From Candidatus Pantoea formicae (GTDB taxonomy: Bacteria > Pseudomonadota > Gammaproteobacteria > Enterobacterales > Enterobacteriaceae): a DNA stretch of 64,000 nt. The notes below the pieces were generated by a model, which had not been told where the DNA came from, ran no database searches, and was given only the letters and a program-made list of their open reading frames with translations. Location: NCBI RefSeq assembly GCF_011752625.1, contig NZ_VWXD01000001.1:558001-622000 (forward strand), read 5' to 3'. The position numbers and the translations under genes were made by a program. Shown here piece after piece: positions 36,953 to 45,745 of this stretch (position 1 is the first letter of the stretch; each line of letters begins with the position of its first letter).

Positions 36953-37536
36953 TGATGCAAAACATGCACGTTTTGGCGGCAGGACCGCTGGATCATCTTG
37001 AGGCGGCGTCGATTGATAACGGCGCAATCGCACTGCACGACTGCTCGCATCAGGCGCGCGTGGGTTTTCGCGGACGCCACGCCGCGTGGTATCTGCAACA
37101 ACGCGGCTTTGTGCTGCCCGATCAGCCAAATCAGTGTTGCTGGCAAAGCGACTGCTCACTGGTCGCGCGTTTATCACAGACTGAATTTTTAATTCTGGCC
37201 GCAGATAACGCACCCTCGCGAATTCAACACGAGGAGCAGTCATGGCAAATGAATGAGCTGTCGTGCTTTATGCTACCACGCCAGGATACCCATGCGTGGC
37301 TGGTAATAAGCGGTGTTCAGCAAGCAGCAATGATGGCGAAGTTGTGCGCGGTTGATCTCTCGGCGGATAAATTTTTGCCCGGCGCAGTGGCACAAACCTC
37401 CGTCGCGCGCGCCAATGCGTTAATCATCAATGCCTCGCTGCCGGATAAAGAACAGTTTTGGCTGCTGGTGGATTACTCCATGGCAGCATATTTCTGGGAT
37501 GTATTGCTTGATGCCACGGCGGAGTTTGCTCGCTGA
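36952..37536 (+). CDS. mgdD: N-methylglutamate dehydrogenase subunit D / sarcosine oxidase gamma-like
   Basis: The 194-residue protein aligns by position and by the GcvT-like pattern (HACLVISGVQQ-type core, here DTHAWLVISGVQQAAMMAKL) with the SoxG/MgdD subunit. It completes the B-D-A-G order of heterotetrameric sarcosine-oxidase operons. A second ATG immediately follows the first. No catalytic residues are expected. Confidence 0.78.
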   Translation: MMQNMHVLAAGPLDHLEAASIDNGAIALHDCSHQARVGFRGRHAAWYLQQRGFVLPDQPNQCCWQSDCSLVARLSQTEFLILAADNAPSRIQHEEQSWQMNELSCFMLPRQDTHAWLVISGVQQAAMMAKLCAVDLSADKFLPGAVAQTSVARANALIINASLPDKEQFWLLVDYSMAAYFWDVLLDATAEFAR

Positions 37537-37582
37537 TTTCCACTCTCCGGGCCACGGCCCGGTTTCACATATGCAGGTGTGT

Positions 37583-38386
37583 ATGTCTCTGGCTGCTATT
37601 ACTGAAAATGATTACACGGTGCCCGCACTCTTTCGCGGGCTGACCATCATTGAAATGTTCAATAGTCGTGACCGGGTACTGACGGTGCAGGATTTTGCCG
37701 ATCATCTTGGTGTATCTACCTCATCGATTTACCGTATTGTCACGACGCTGACTGAGATGAACTATCTCGATAAGGTGGCGAAAAATACTTATCAACTCGG
37801 TCCACAGGTCATTTCCAATGGATTTAGTTACCTGGCCAGCCGGGATGTGGTGGATATCGCCATGCCGCATTTGAATACGCTGCGTAATACCGTTTCCATG
37901 TCATGCCATCTCAGCATTCGTGAAGGCCAGGAAGCGGTCTATATTTATCGCTCATTTGCGTCACAGCGCCTGTCGGTGAATGTGCCTATTGGTACGCGTA
38001 TTCCCTGTCACTGCAGCGCCATGGGGCGGGTGTTGCTCACCGGCTTAAATGATGCAGAACTGGATAGCCTCTATCAACATGTGCGACTGGATGGCTATTC
38101 GGTTTCAGCGCCGCGCACCTTGCCAGAACTGAAGCAAACCGTGCAGCAGGACAGCATACAAGGCTGGGTTGAGCACCAGTCCGATTTCGCCACCGCGATT
38201 GCCTGTGCGCTGCGCGATCATCACAACCAGATTGTGGCGGCAATCAACGTCTCAGGACCTGATGCGTTGATGGAAGATCCTCATCAGAAGGAGGTGGTGC
38301 GTAATGCGTTATTAGCCACTGCGCAACGTATTTCGTTCGAGCTTGGAAACCTGCGCAAAATGTCGGAGAAAATTAAGCCTCGATGA
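37583..38386 (+). CDS. IclR family transcriptional regulator
   Basis: The 268-residue protein has an N-terminal winged helix (VQDFADHLGVSTSSIYRIVTTL, residues about 30-52 from this start) and an IclR effector domain with IPCHCSAMGRVLL. The ATG at 37583 is chosen because AGGT precedes it and the domain begins right after; a longer frame reads into mgdD. It is downstream of mgdD by 46 bases and overlaps the XRE gene, so it is probably part of the mgd transcript and regulates the locus. Confidence 0.85.
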   Translation: MSLAAITENDYTVPALFRGLTIIEMFNSRDRVLTVQDFADHLGVSTSSIYRIVTTLTEMNYLDKVAKNTYQLGPQVISNGFSYLASRDVVDIAMPHLNTLRNTVSMSCHLSIREGQEAVYIYRSFASQRLSVNVPIGTRIPCHCSAMGRVLLTGLNDAELDSLYQHVRLDGYSVSAPRTLPELKQTVQQDSIQGWVEHQSDFATAIACALRDHHNQIVAAINVSGPDALMEDPHQKEVVRNALLATAQRISFELGNLRKMSEKIKPR

Positions 38387-39000
38387 GCAAATCGGTCACC
38401 ACCAGCCAGCGTGAGAGCCCGTTGAGTCTGGAGCAGCATATTGCGCGTTCGCTGAAGCAGCGGCGTATTTCTCAGGGTTATAAAATCTCAGATGTGGCAC
38501 GTATTGCGGGTGTCAGCGTTGGTATGGTCAGCAAGGTGGAGAACGCCCATGTTTCCACCAGTCTCGATATTCTTAGTCGTCTGTGTGACGCCATCGGTTT
38601 GCCGGTTTCCAAATTATTTAGCGATTATGATGTGGCCAAACGCGGCGCCCAGTTGATTAAAGCGGGTGAGGGCATGGAAGTAGTGCGCACTGGCACCGAA
38701 GTCGGCCACTCCTATCATTTACTCAGTTATGCGCAAGGCCCGTACAAACTGTACGAACCCTTTCTGGTCACCATGGACGATGCCAGTGAAGAGTTTCCCA
38801 ATTTCTGTCATCCAGGGCATGAATTTCTCTATTTGTTGGAAGGCGAATTGATTTATCGCCATGGCACGCGCCTTTATCCCATGTCTCCGGGCGATAGCCT
38901 GTCATTCGATGGTGGAGTGCCGCACGGCCCTGAGAAATTACTCCAAGTCCCCATCCGCTTACTGTCGATTATTCATTATGATGAGAGTGAAGAGGGTTAA
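38383..39000 (+). CDS. XRE-cupin transcriptional regulator
   Basis: The 205-residue protein has an XRE helix-turn-helix (KISDVARIAGVSVGMVSKVE) and a C-terminal cupin (FCHPGHEFLYLLEGELIYR, with GVPHGPEK). This is the PuuR-like plan in which the cupin senses an amine or amino acid derivative. It overlaps the IclR stop by four bases. Two local regulators at the operon end suggest dual substrate and nitrogen sensing. Confidence 0.87.
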   Translation: MSKSVTTSQRESPLSLEQHIARSLKQRRISQGYKISDVARIAGVSVGMVSKVENAHVSTSLDILSRLCDAIGLPVSKLFSDYDVAKRGAQLIKAGEGMEVVRTGTEVGHSYHLLSYAQGPYKLYEPFLVTMDDASEEFPNFCHPGHEFLYLLEGELIYRHGTRLYPMSPGDSLSFDGGVPHGPEKLLQVPIRLLSIIHYDESEEG

Positions 39001-39345
39001 TTGCACTAAAACGTATGAGCAGGCACAGATGATGAGTCACTATGCCAAAACGTTGGCCGCTTAGTCGTGGCGCAATTTATTGCGCAATCCCGCAGCGATT
39101 TCACTGTCGAATCCTAAAATTCAAACTGATGCGATAACTCGCGCCGCGATCGTGCGGAGTGATGCATTTCTGCACCTTAATAAGGCAGGGATTTTCAAAC
39201 CTGAATATGTTATTTTAAGTATTAAAATCAGTAGGTTAATATAAGATGTTGTTATACGTAGGATGTGGCCGGCAGCTAATTTAAGCCACCGGTTATTCAC
39301 GGGGTATTATAAAAAACCTCGATCATTAAATTAAATAAATGCTAT
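39001..39345. other. Intergenic stretch with small palindrome
   Basis: This 345-base gap follows the XRE gene. GCGCAA-TTTA-TTGCGC at 39070-39085 is a short stem-loop that may end the mgd transcript. I see no gene in the remaining AT-rich sequence. Confidence 0.45.
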
Positions 39346-39633
39346 TCACGCCAGTCCATCCACAATCGTAATCATCGCTTTCGCCACGTCTTTACGCTGT
39401 TTTTTCGCTAATTGATATTCTTCAGAATGGTAGCAATCTAATGCTGTTTGATAATCCGGAAATTCAATGACGACATGCTTAGTAAATTTTTCGCCCTCCA
39501 GAGAGGTAGCATTTTCACCTCGAGCGATAAACCTGGCTTGGTATTTTTTAAACGCCAAGGGCGCTAAATCAATATAATTCTGGTACTGCTGTGCATCATT
39601 AATATTAACGTGTGCGATCCAATAAGCAGGCAT
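39346..39633 (-). CDS. DUF1330 family protein
   Basis: The 95-residue protein has the dimeric ferredoxin-like fold signature of DUF1330: YWIAHVNINDAQQYQNYI, RFIARGENATSLEGE, VVIEFPDYQTALDCYHSEEY. The function is unknown, and some relatives lie beside catabolic operons. The ATG at 39633 has GGAG five bases upstream. It is immediately downstream of the GntR gene and shares its transcript. Confidence 0.8.
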   Translation of the reverse strand: MPAYWIAHVNINDAQQYQNYIDLAPLAFKKYQARFIARGENATSLEGEKFTKHVVIEFPDYQTALDCYHSEEYQLAKKQRKDVAKAMITIVDGLA

Positions 39634-39635
39634 CA

Positions 39636-40313
39636 TTACTCCTCGGCAGTCAAAATAGATTTAGCGAGTATTGCGGCTTCGGCCAGATGTTGTTTCACCG
39701 CATCTTTCGCTTGTTCTGGATTGTTTTCTTCGATGGCTTCATAAATTCGTGACATGCGTTCGAAACCTGCCACCTGGCGCTCAGGACTGCGCAGCGTGAG
39801 CGCGCGCAGACGGCTGATACGGCTGTTAAGGCGTTGCACGATCTCCCACGCAATATGATGTTTTGCAATGGAAAAAAGGGATTCGTAAAAGGCCTGAGAG
39901 GCTTCAACACGTTCAATATCATCGTGATCATGAGAAGCTTTGGCGATGCGCAGCAGTTTTTGGTGCAGATCCTTTTTATCTTTACTGGTTGCGGTTTTAG
40001 CACAATCTTTCGCCGCCTCGGATTCCAGTAACAGTCGAATGTCATAAATCTGCTCGGCGACTTCCCAGGTTAATATCGCGACAATAGGTCCTTTTTTCGG
40101 CAAGTTTTCAATTAAGCCTTCCGCTTCCAAATAACGAATGACCTCGCGCACCACGGTGCGGCTTACGCCTAATTCATCACACAAGCTACGTTCCACCAAA
40201 CGATCGCCCGCTTTAAAATAGCCAGAAATAATGGCCTGGCGCACTTTTGCCAACGCCAGCTCGCGAAGGGTCACTGGCGTGTTTTCAATTTTTAAGGAGT
40301 GACTCGCAACCAT
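39636..40313 (-). CDS. GntR family regulator, FCD subfamily
   Basis: The 225-residue protein has a GntR winged helix (ERSLCDELGVSRTVVREVIRYL) and an FCD ligand-binding domain with helical repeats and a metal-type histidine set (residues about 90-215). It is divergent from the ring-opening operon at 40831; a TGGTATACCA operator typical of FCD-type GntR proteins lies upstream of that operon. It probably represses until the substrate or an intermediate is bound. Confidence 0.87.
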   Translation of the reverse strand: MVASHSLKIENTPVTLRELALAKVRQAIISGYFKAGDRLVERSLCDELGVSRTVVREVIRYLEAEGLIENLPKKGPIVAILTWEVAEQIYDIRLLLESEAAKDCAKTATSKDKKDLHQKLLRIAKASHDHDDIERVEASQAFYESLFSIAKHHIAWEIVQRLNSRISRLRALTLRSPERQVAGFERMSRIYEAIEENNPEQAKDAVKQHLAEAAILAKSILTAEE

Positions 40314-40734
40314 AATTTTCTCTACGTTGAAATAAAAAATTCAGCTGGTCATTAATTTAAAACTCAGCAACCTTTTTACTATTAGCACTGTTTACCGCGC
40401 GAAAGCAACGCTGCCTGTTTGAGCGGTAGAGGTTATCCCCACGGACGTGATGAGCGACACCAGGGTGAAATTAGCGTTGGCTCACAGTTTCATCATGCGT
40501 CAAGACTTACGACTCACACCCCTCGCCGAAGAAATATTAATCCGATTTAAATCATATCGTTAACCAGATAACCCTTATGCATTGTCGGTGAAATTTATGA
40601 CATCAGTCACAACGCGATAGTGCGCTCACGTCTATTCAGAATTGTGCCACGTAGTGGGCTAATTCCCCTGATACAGCGGGGTTTCCCGCCCAAAAAGCAT
40701 AGCAAAAAAGCCTGCACATAAGAACACCGTATGA

Positions 40735-40777
40735 TGGTATACCAACTTTTGACATACCATAAATTCCGATGTTATAT
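40735..40777 (+). promoter_or_regulatory. Promoter and GntR operator of the ring-opening operon
   Basis: TGGTATACCA at 40735-40744 is a perfect palindrome. TTGACA follows at 40749-40754, and a TTATAT-like -10 at 40772 after 17 bases. A further half-site, ATACCAT, lies between the -35 and -10. Repressor binding there would block RNA polymerase. The remaining gap, 40314-40734, holds no gene. Confidence 0.6.
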
Positions 40778-40830
40778 CCCTTCCCGACACACCAGATTAA
40801 CAAACCGTTAACTTGAATGAGGCTCTAACC

Positions 40831-41433
40831 ATGCATCCAGATATACGCAAGACGTTCGTTACCACCGAGACCATCTACTCCGACGGCGGCAAAGCGGCCA
40901 CCACGCCGCTGGTGATGATTGCGGCGGCTGCCGTGGTAAAAAATCCGTGGGCCGGTGAAGGCTTCGTCGAAGACCTCGCACCGAAGATTCGCGAAATGGC
41001 GCCAGTACTGGGTGAACTGCTGACCGGCTTGATCGTGAAAGAAGCGGGCGGTGGTGACAAGGTGGTGGCTTACGGTAAAAGCGCAGTGGTGGGCTTGAAC
41101 GGCGAACTGGAACACGCCTCAGCACTGATTCATACCCTGCATTTCGGCAACCATTATCGCTCTGCTGTGAAGGGTAAAACCTATCTGGCCTTCAATAACA
41201 CCCGTGGTCCAGCCAATACACCGATTCTGGTACCTATGATGGGTACGAATGATGAAGGCACTCGTGAGCACTACCTCACCATGCAGTTCAACATCAACGA
41301 TGCGCCATTCGCAGACGAGATTGTGATCGCACTGGGCGCAGCACTGGGCGGCCGTCCGCATCATCGTATCGGCAACCGTTATCTTGACCTGAAAGAGTTA
41401 GGCCATGACCAGAAAAACCCAGCAGCTATCTGA
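40831..41433 (+). CDS. Amino acid synthesis family protein (DUF1185)
   Basis: The 200-residue protein matches the DUF1185 (PF06684) pattern: an RKTFVTTETIYSDGG start, AAAAVVKNPWAGEGFVEDL, AYGKSAVVGLNGELEHASA and RPHHRIGNRYLDLKE at the end. The reaction is unknown. GAGG precedes the ATG at 40831 by eight bases. It is the first gene of the catabolic operon and overlaps the hydrolase gene by 29 bases, so its product is probably tied to the pathway. Confidence 0.8.
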   Translation: MHPDIRKTFVTTETIYSDGGKAATTPLVMIAAAAVVKNPWAGEGFVEDLAPKIREMAPVLGELLTGLIVKEAGGGDKVVAYGKSAVVGLNGELEHASALIHTLHFGNHYRSAVKGKTYLAFNNTRGPANTPILVPMMGTNDEGTREHYLTMQFNINDAPFADEIVIALGAALGGRPHHRIGNRYLDLKELGHDQKNPAAI

Positions 41434-42232
41434 GTTAGGTCTCCAGGTCAGTTACCTGGAGGCTGGACAGGGCACGCCGCTGGTGTTGATCCACGGTGTC
41501 GGCATGAATGCCGACGCCTGGTTCCCACAAATGGACGTGTTAAGCCGCTACTTCCGCGTGATAGCGGTGGATATGCCTGGACATGGCGAAAGCAGCGGTT
41601 TTCGTCATCCAGCCACCTTAAAGGATTACGTGCAGTGGTTGGCCCTGTTCTTGCAGACACAACCCGAGCGCAGTTTTGCTGTTGCGGGACACTCAATGGG
41701 CGCACTGATCACCGCAGGTATCGCAATCGATTATCCGCAGTTGGTAAATCACGCGATTGTGATGAGCGGCGTGTTTAAGCGTAACGATAGCGCGCGCAAT
41801 GCGGTGTTGAAACGCGCACAAGAGTTAGCGAGCGGTAATGTGCGGCTCGATGCGCCACTGGATCGTTGGTTCAGTGACGAACACCACGAAAAACCCCTGC
41901 GTCAAAAAGTGGGAACGTGGTTGCAACAGGTGAATCGCGACGGCTATGCACGCGCCTACCAGGCGTTTGCGGCGGGAGATCGCTTCTATTCTGAGCGCTG
42001 GAATGAAATGCAATGTCCGGTGTTAGTGATGACCGGTGAACTGGATGCCAATTCGAATCCAGACATGACGCGCCAAATGGCCCAGGCAGCACGACAGGGT
42101 CAGGCGGTGGTGGTCGCTAACGCTAAACACATGTTGAACCTGACGGATGCAGACAGGGTGAACGAGGAAATTTTATCGTTCCTTAAGCCGGTTGCCGCCG
42201 CCGTCACGCAAAAAGAGCCTGTAAAGGAGTAA
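41405..42232 (+). CDS. Alpha/beta hydrolase (candidate N-formyl/acyl enamine-succinate hydrolase)
   Basis: The 275-residue hydrolase has an oxyanion motif LIHGVGMNADAW, the nucleophile elbow AGHSMGALI (Ser), an acid in MTGELDANSN and a final His in NAKHMLNL. In trigonelline degradation an alpha/beta hydrolase of this type cleaves the ring-opened N-methylformamido-methylene-succinate to succinate semialdehyde, methylamine, formate and CO2. That specific assignment is inferred from the flanking genes. A general esterase or lactonase is the alternative. Confidence 0.7.
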   Translation: MTRKTQQLSELGLQVSYLEAGQGTPLVLIHGVGMNADAWFPQMDVLSRYFRVIAVDMPGHGESSGFRHPATLKDYVQWLALFLQTQPERSFAVAGHSMGALITAGIAIDYPQLVNHAIVMSGVFKRNDSARNAVLKRAQELASGNVRLDAPLDRWFSDEHHEKPLRQKVGTWLQQVNRDGYARAYQAFAAGDRFYSERWNEMQCPVLVMTGELDANSNPDMTRQMAQAARQGQAVVVANAKHMLNLTDADRVNEEILSFLKPVAAAVTQKEPVKE

Positions 42233-42235
42233 CTT

Positions 42236-43177
42236 ATGGACGCAGATAAACGCAGACAGTTACGTGACGCCTTTGGCGCCTTCATGACCGGTGTCACCGT
42301 GGTCACCACTAACGATGCACAAGGGCAGCCGATTGGCTTCACCGCAAACTCGTTCTCGTCGGTGTCACTTGACCCCGCGCTGCTGCTGGTGAGCATCGAT
42401 AAGCGCTCCGCGAATTTCGAGAATTTCACGCAATGCCCGCATTTCGCCATCAACATTTTGGCGGAGCAGCAGAAAGAGACATCGAATATTTTCGCGCAGA
42501 AAGTGGCCGATCGATTCTCGCTGGTGAAGTGGCGCAAAGGGGAGTTCAACACGCCGTTGCTGGATGAGAGTTCAGCCTGGTTTGAATGCGCGATGCATCA
42601 GGTCATCGATGCCGGTGACCATGCGATTCTGATCGGTAAAGTGGAGCAGTTCGATTCTTGCGGTACGCCAGGCCTAGGCTACTACCGCGGCGCCTACTTC
42701 ACGCCTTATCAGAATGCGGAATCCCTGATTGCCGGTCCTAACGTGGTGGTCAGTGCGTTGATTGAATCGGCGGGCCAGGCGTTAGTGGTTAAGAAAGAGA
42801 ACGGTTATGGCTTGCCGTCGCAAACGGTCAATAACCGCAGCGTGAGTGAAACGCTCAATCTGTTGTTCACCGGACTGAATATTGAGGCCAACCCAGGTTT
42901 TGTCTACTCCATTTGGGAAGACCGCCAAAAGAAACAGCAGCATATCGTGTTCCTGTGCGCACAGCCGACGGGCAGCACCTTGCCAGCGGTACAGAAGGGC
43001 GAATGGGTGGATGTCCACACGCTGGCGCAACTGCCGGTGCCGGATAGCGCGCTGAAATCACTGGTCGATCGTTTTATCCGCGAAAATGCAGTGGGTAATT
43101 ACGGTCTCTATTACGGTGACGAAGTCGAAGGTTCTGTCCGTCACTTCTTTACCGCATCTCATCAGGAGGTGGTATGA
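42236..43177 (+). CDS. Flavin reductase with C-terminal Nudix-like domain
   Basis: The 313-residue protein has an HpaC-type flavin reductase domain at residues about 8-160 (FMTGVTVVTTNDAQGQPIGFTANSF, LLVSIDKRSANF). A further 150-residue C-terminal part resembles a Nudix-like alpha/beta fold without a clear catalytic box. The reductase supplies reduced flavin to the luciferase-like monooxygenase encoded next, whose start overlaps its stop by four bases. The fused C-terminus is unusual for a reductase of this type. Confidence 0.75.
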   Translation: MDADKRRQLRDAFGAFMTGVTVVTTNDAQGQPIGFTANSFSSVSLDPALLLVSIDKRSANFENFTQCPHFAINILAEQQKETSNIFAQKVADRFSLVKWRKGEFNTPLLDESSAWFECAMHQVIDAGDHAILIGKVEQFDSCGTPGLGYYRGAYFTPYQNAESLIAGPNVVVSALIESAGQALVVKKENGYGLPSQTVNNRSVSETLNLLFTGLNIEANPGFVYSIWEDRQKKQQHIVFLCAQPTGSTLPAVQKGEWVDVHTLAQLPVPDSALKSLVDRFIRENAVGNYGLYYGDEVEGSVRHFFTASHQEVV

Positions 43178-44211
43178 AACTTTCCTTGTTCCTGCACATG
43201 GAGCGCGTGTCAGCCGATGACGCGCAGGACAAGCTGTACGATGAGATGATGGAACTGTGTGAAATCGCGGATAAAGGAGGCTTGCACGCTATCTGGACCG
43301 GCGAGCACCATGGCATGAATTTCACCATCGCGCCGAATCCGTTTATCAACCTGGTGGATATTGCCAGCCGCACCAAAAATGTCCGTCTGGGCACCGGCAC
43401 CATTATTGCGCCCTTTACCCATCCGATCCGTCTGGCGGGTGAAGCGGCAATGACGGACCTGATTACCAAAGGGCGTCTGGATTTGGGGATTGCACGCGGC
43501 GCGTACTCCTATGAATACGAGCGCCTGATGCCGGGGATGGATGCCTGGGAAGCGGGTCAGCGGATGCGTGAGTTGGTGCCTGCGGTGAAGGCCTTGTGGA
43601 AGGGCGACTACGAGCATAAAGGTGAGTTTTGGCATTTCCCGTCCACCACTTCGTCGCCGCAGCCAAAACAGCAGCCGCATCCACCCATTTGGGTGGCCGC
43701 GCGTGACCCGAACAGTCATGAATTTGCAGTGAAGAACGGCTGTAACGTGCAGTGCACGCCTTTGCATCAGGGCGAAGAAGAGATCACGCGTCTGATCACC
43801 ACCTTCAAAGCAGCCTGTCGGGAATATTCACCTGAGCAGCCGCTCAAAATCATGCTGCTGCAGCACGGTTTTGTGGCCGAAGATGAGGCCGATGCGCAGC
43901 AAGCGGCAGTTGAACTTAATCGCTTCTACAACTATTTCGGTGCCTGGTTCAAGAATGAACGCCCGGTGCAGCAGGGGCTGATCAAGCCTTTGACCGAGGA
44001 AGAGATCGCCGCAAATACCTATTACAGCGTGGAAGGGATGCGAAAAAATCTGGCGATTGGTAATCCTGATCAAGTGATCGCTCGCCTGAAAAACTATGAG
44101 GCGATGGGCTACGATGAGTACGCCTTGTGGCTGGATAGCGGCATGACCTTCGAGCGTAAGAAAGCCTCGCTGGAACGCTTTATTAAACACGTTGCACCTG
44201 CATTTCACTGA
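43174..44211 (+). CDS. Luciferase-like (LLM) flavin-dependent monooxygenase
   Basis: The 345-residue TIM-barrel protein has LLM signatures: IWTGEHHGMNFTIAPNP, RLGTGTIIAPFTHPIRLAGE, GRLDLGIARGAY and PPIWVAARDP. With the preceding reductase it forms a two-component oxygenase. LLM/reductase pairs of this kind open N-heterocycles, including N-methylpyridinium carboxylate (trigonelline) and uracil. Adjacent aldehyde dehydrogenase, hydrolase and permease genes fit ring opening followed by side-product release. Confidence 0.78.
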   Translation: MKLSLFLHMERVSADDAQDKLYDEMMELCEIADKGGLHAIWTGEHHGMNFTIAPNPFINLVDIASRTKNVRLGTGTIIAPFTHPIRLAGEAAMTDLITKGRLDLGIARGAYSYEYERLMPGMDAWEAGQRMRELVPAVKALWKGDYEHKGEFWHFPSTTSSPQPKQQPHPPIWVAARDPNSHEFAVKNGCNVQCTPLHQGEEEITRLITTFKAACREYSPEQPLKIMLLQHGFVAEDEADAQQAAVELNRFYNYFGAWFKNERPVQQGLIKPLTEEEIAANTYYSVEGMRKNLAIGNPDQVIARLKNYEAMGYDEYALWLDSGMTFERKKASLERFIKHVAPAFH

Positions 44212-44222
44212 GCGGAGACGTC

Positions 44223-45689
44223 ATGGAATCTTTCAAACTCTACATCGACGGCCAATTTGACGCCGGGGCTGCGACTTTCACCTCGTTGAATCCGGCCACC
44301 GCTGAGCCGTGGGCCACGATTGCCGAAGCACGCAGCGAGCAAACCGACCGCGCAGTGCAGGCGGCGGCCCGGGCTTTTGAATCCGATGCGTGGCGCGGCT
44401 TAACTGCCGGTGCGCGCGGCAAATTGCTGCTGAAGCTGGCGGATTTGATTGAACGCGATGCCGCAAAACTGGCCCGTCTTGAGACGCTCGATACCGGGAA
44501 AATCATCCGTGAAACTCAGGCGCAGATCGCTTACGTGGCGGAATACTATCGCTTCTATGCCGGACTGGCCGACAAGATGGACGGTGCCACGCTCAGCATC
44601 GATAAAGCCGACATGGAAACCTGGATTAAGCGTGAACCGGTAGGCGTGGTTGCCGCGATTATTCCCTGGAACAGCCAGCTGTTTCTCTCCGCGGTGAAAA
44701 TCGGCCCGGCCATTGCGGCAGGTTGCACGGTGGTGGTGAAGGCGGCTGAAGTTGCACCGACGCCGCTGCTGGGATTTGCTGAACTGGTGCATGAGGCCGG
44801 TTTCCCTGCGGGGGTGATAAACGTCATTACCGGTTTTGCAGAAGGTTGTGGCACGGTGCTGACCCAGCATGCGCAGGTCGATCACATCGCCTTTACCGGC
44901 GGTGCGGATACCGCACGTCACATTATTCGCAACAGCGCGGAAAACCTGGCCAGCACCTCGCTGGAATTAGGCGGCAAGTCACCGTTTATCGTGTTTGCCG
45001 ATGCTGACTTGGAAAGTGCAGCCAATGCGCAGGTGGCCGCCATTTTCTCTGCCTCAGGACAAAGCTGTGTCGCGGGCTCGCGTCTGCTGGTGGATGAGCA
45101 GATTAAAGATGCCTTTATTGAAAAGCTCACCAGTAAAGTGCGCGGTATTGTTATCGGTTGCCCGCAGCAGCAGGAGACGCAGTTTGGTCCACTCTGCACC
45201 GAAAGACAGAAACGCAATATCGAGCAGGTGGTGAGGCGCAGTATTGAGCAGGGTGCGCGCCTGGTGATCGGCAATCAGCCGATTGACAGACCGGGATTCT
45301 ATTTCCCACCCACCATTTTGGATTGCAGTGCGGTGCCAAATGCAGAAAGCGTGGTGCAGGAGCTATTTGGTCCGGTCTTGTCGGTGCTGACTTTTAATGA
45401 TGAAGCCGAGGCGATTCGTTTAGCCAATGGTACAGAGTATGGTTTGGCTGCCGGTGTATTCACCCAAAACCTGACGCGCGCCCATCGTGTCACGCGTAAG
45501 TTGCGCAGCGGCGTGGTGTGGCTGAACACCTATCGCGTGGTTTCACCGCTGGCGCCGTTTGGCGGCTACGGTAAGTCCGGTTTCGGTCGTGAAGGTGGCA
45601 TTGACGCCGCGTTGGAATACACCACCACGAAAACAGTGTGGCTGCGTACCAGCGATGAGCCGATTAGCGACCCCTTTATTATGCGCTGA
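44223..45689 (+). CDS. Aldehyde dehydrogenase of the ring-opening operon
   Basis: The 488-residue enzyme has the active cysteine in SGQSCVAGSRLLVDE, the glutamate in LELGGKSPFIVF, and the cofactor loop FTGGADTARH. In the proposed scheme it oxidises the aldehyde or lactol produced by ring opening to the corresponding succinate derivative. It is 11 bases downstream of the LLM gene. It could also be a succinate semialdehyde dehydrogenase. Confidence 0.78.
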   Translation: MESFKLYIDGQFDAGAATFTSLNPATAEPWATIAEARSEQTDRAVQAAARAFESDAWRGLTAGARGKLLLKLADLIERDAAKLARLETLDTGKIIRETQAQIAYVAEYYRFYAGLADKMDGATLSIDKADMETWIKREPVGVVAAIIPWNSQLFLSAVKIGPAIAAGCTVVVKAAEVAPTPLLGFAELVHEAGFPAGVINVITGFAEGCGTVLTQHAQVDHIAFTGGADTARHIIRNSAENLASTSLELGGKSPFIVFADADLESAANAQVAAIFSASGQSCVAGSRLLVDEQIKDAFIEKLTSKVRGIVIGCPQQQETQFGPLCTERQKRNIEQVVRRSIEQGARLVIGNQPIDRPGFYFPPTILDCSAVPNAESVVQELFGPVLSVLTFNDEAEAIRLANGTEYGLAAGVFTQNLTRAHRVTRKLRSGVVWLNTYRVVSPLAPFGGYGKSGFGREGGIDAALEYTTTKTVWLRTSDEPISDPFIMR

Positions 45690-45697
45690 TTGATTAA

Positions 45698-45717
45698 GGT
45701 GCGCATAAATGCGCACC
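45698..45717. repeat. Dispersed palindrome GGTGCGCAT-NN-ATGCGCACC, copy 2
   Basis: This copy has the same arms as at 4572, with AA in the loop, nine bases beyond the aldehyde dehydrogenase stop. Confidence 0.7.
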
Positions 45718-45745
45718 CTAAGGGAAACAGGTTTGGAATATGTAG

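Noticed and set aside
32473..37536. Annotation of soxBDAG as a plain sarcosine oxidase for betaine breakdown
   Set aside because: Considered seriously, but gmaS-mgsABC divergently adjacent, amtB and sigma-54 control fit N-methylglutamate better, and no betaine demethylation genes are present. Kept as the main alternative.
24487..39000. Integrative element carrying the methylamine genes
   Set aside because: No integrase, transposase, tRNA or direct-repeat boundary was seen near the locus; transfer remains an inference from gene content only.
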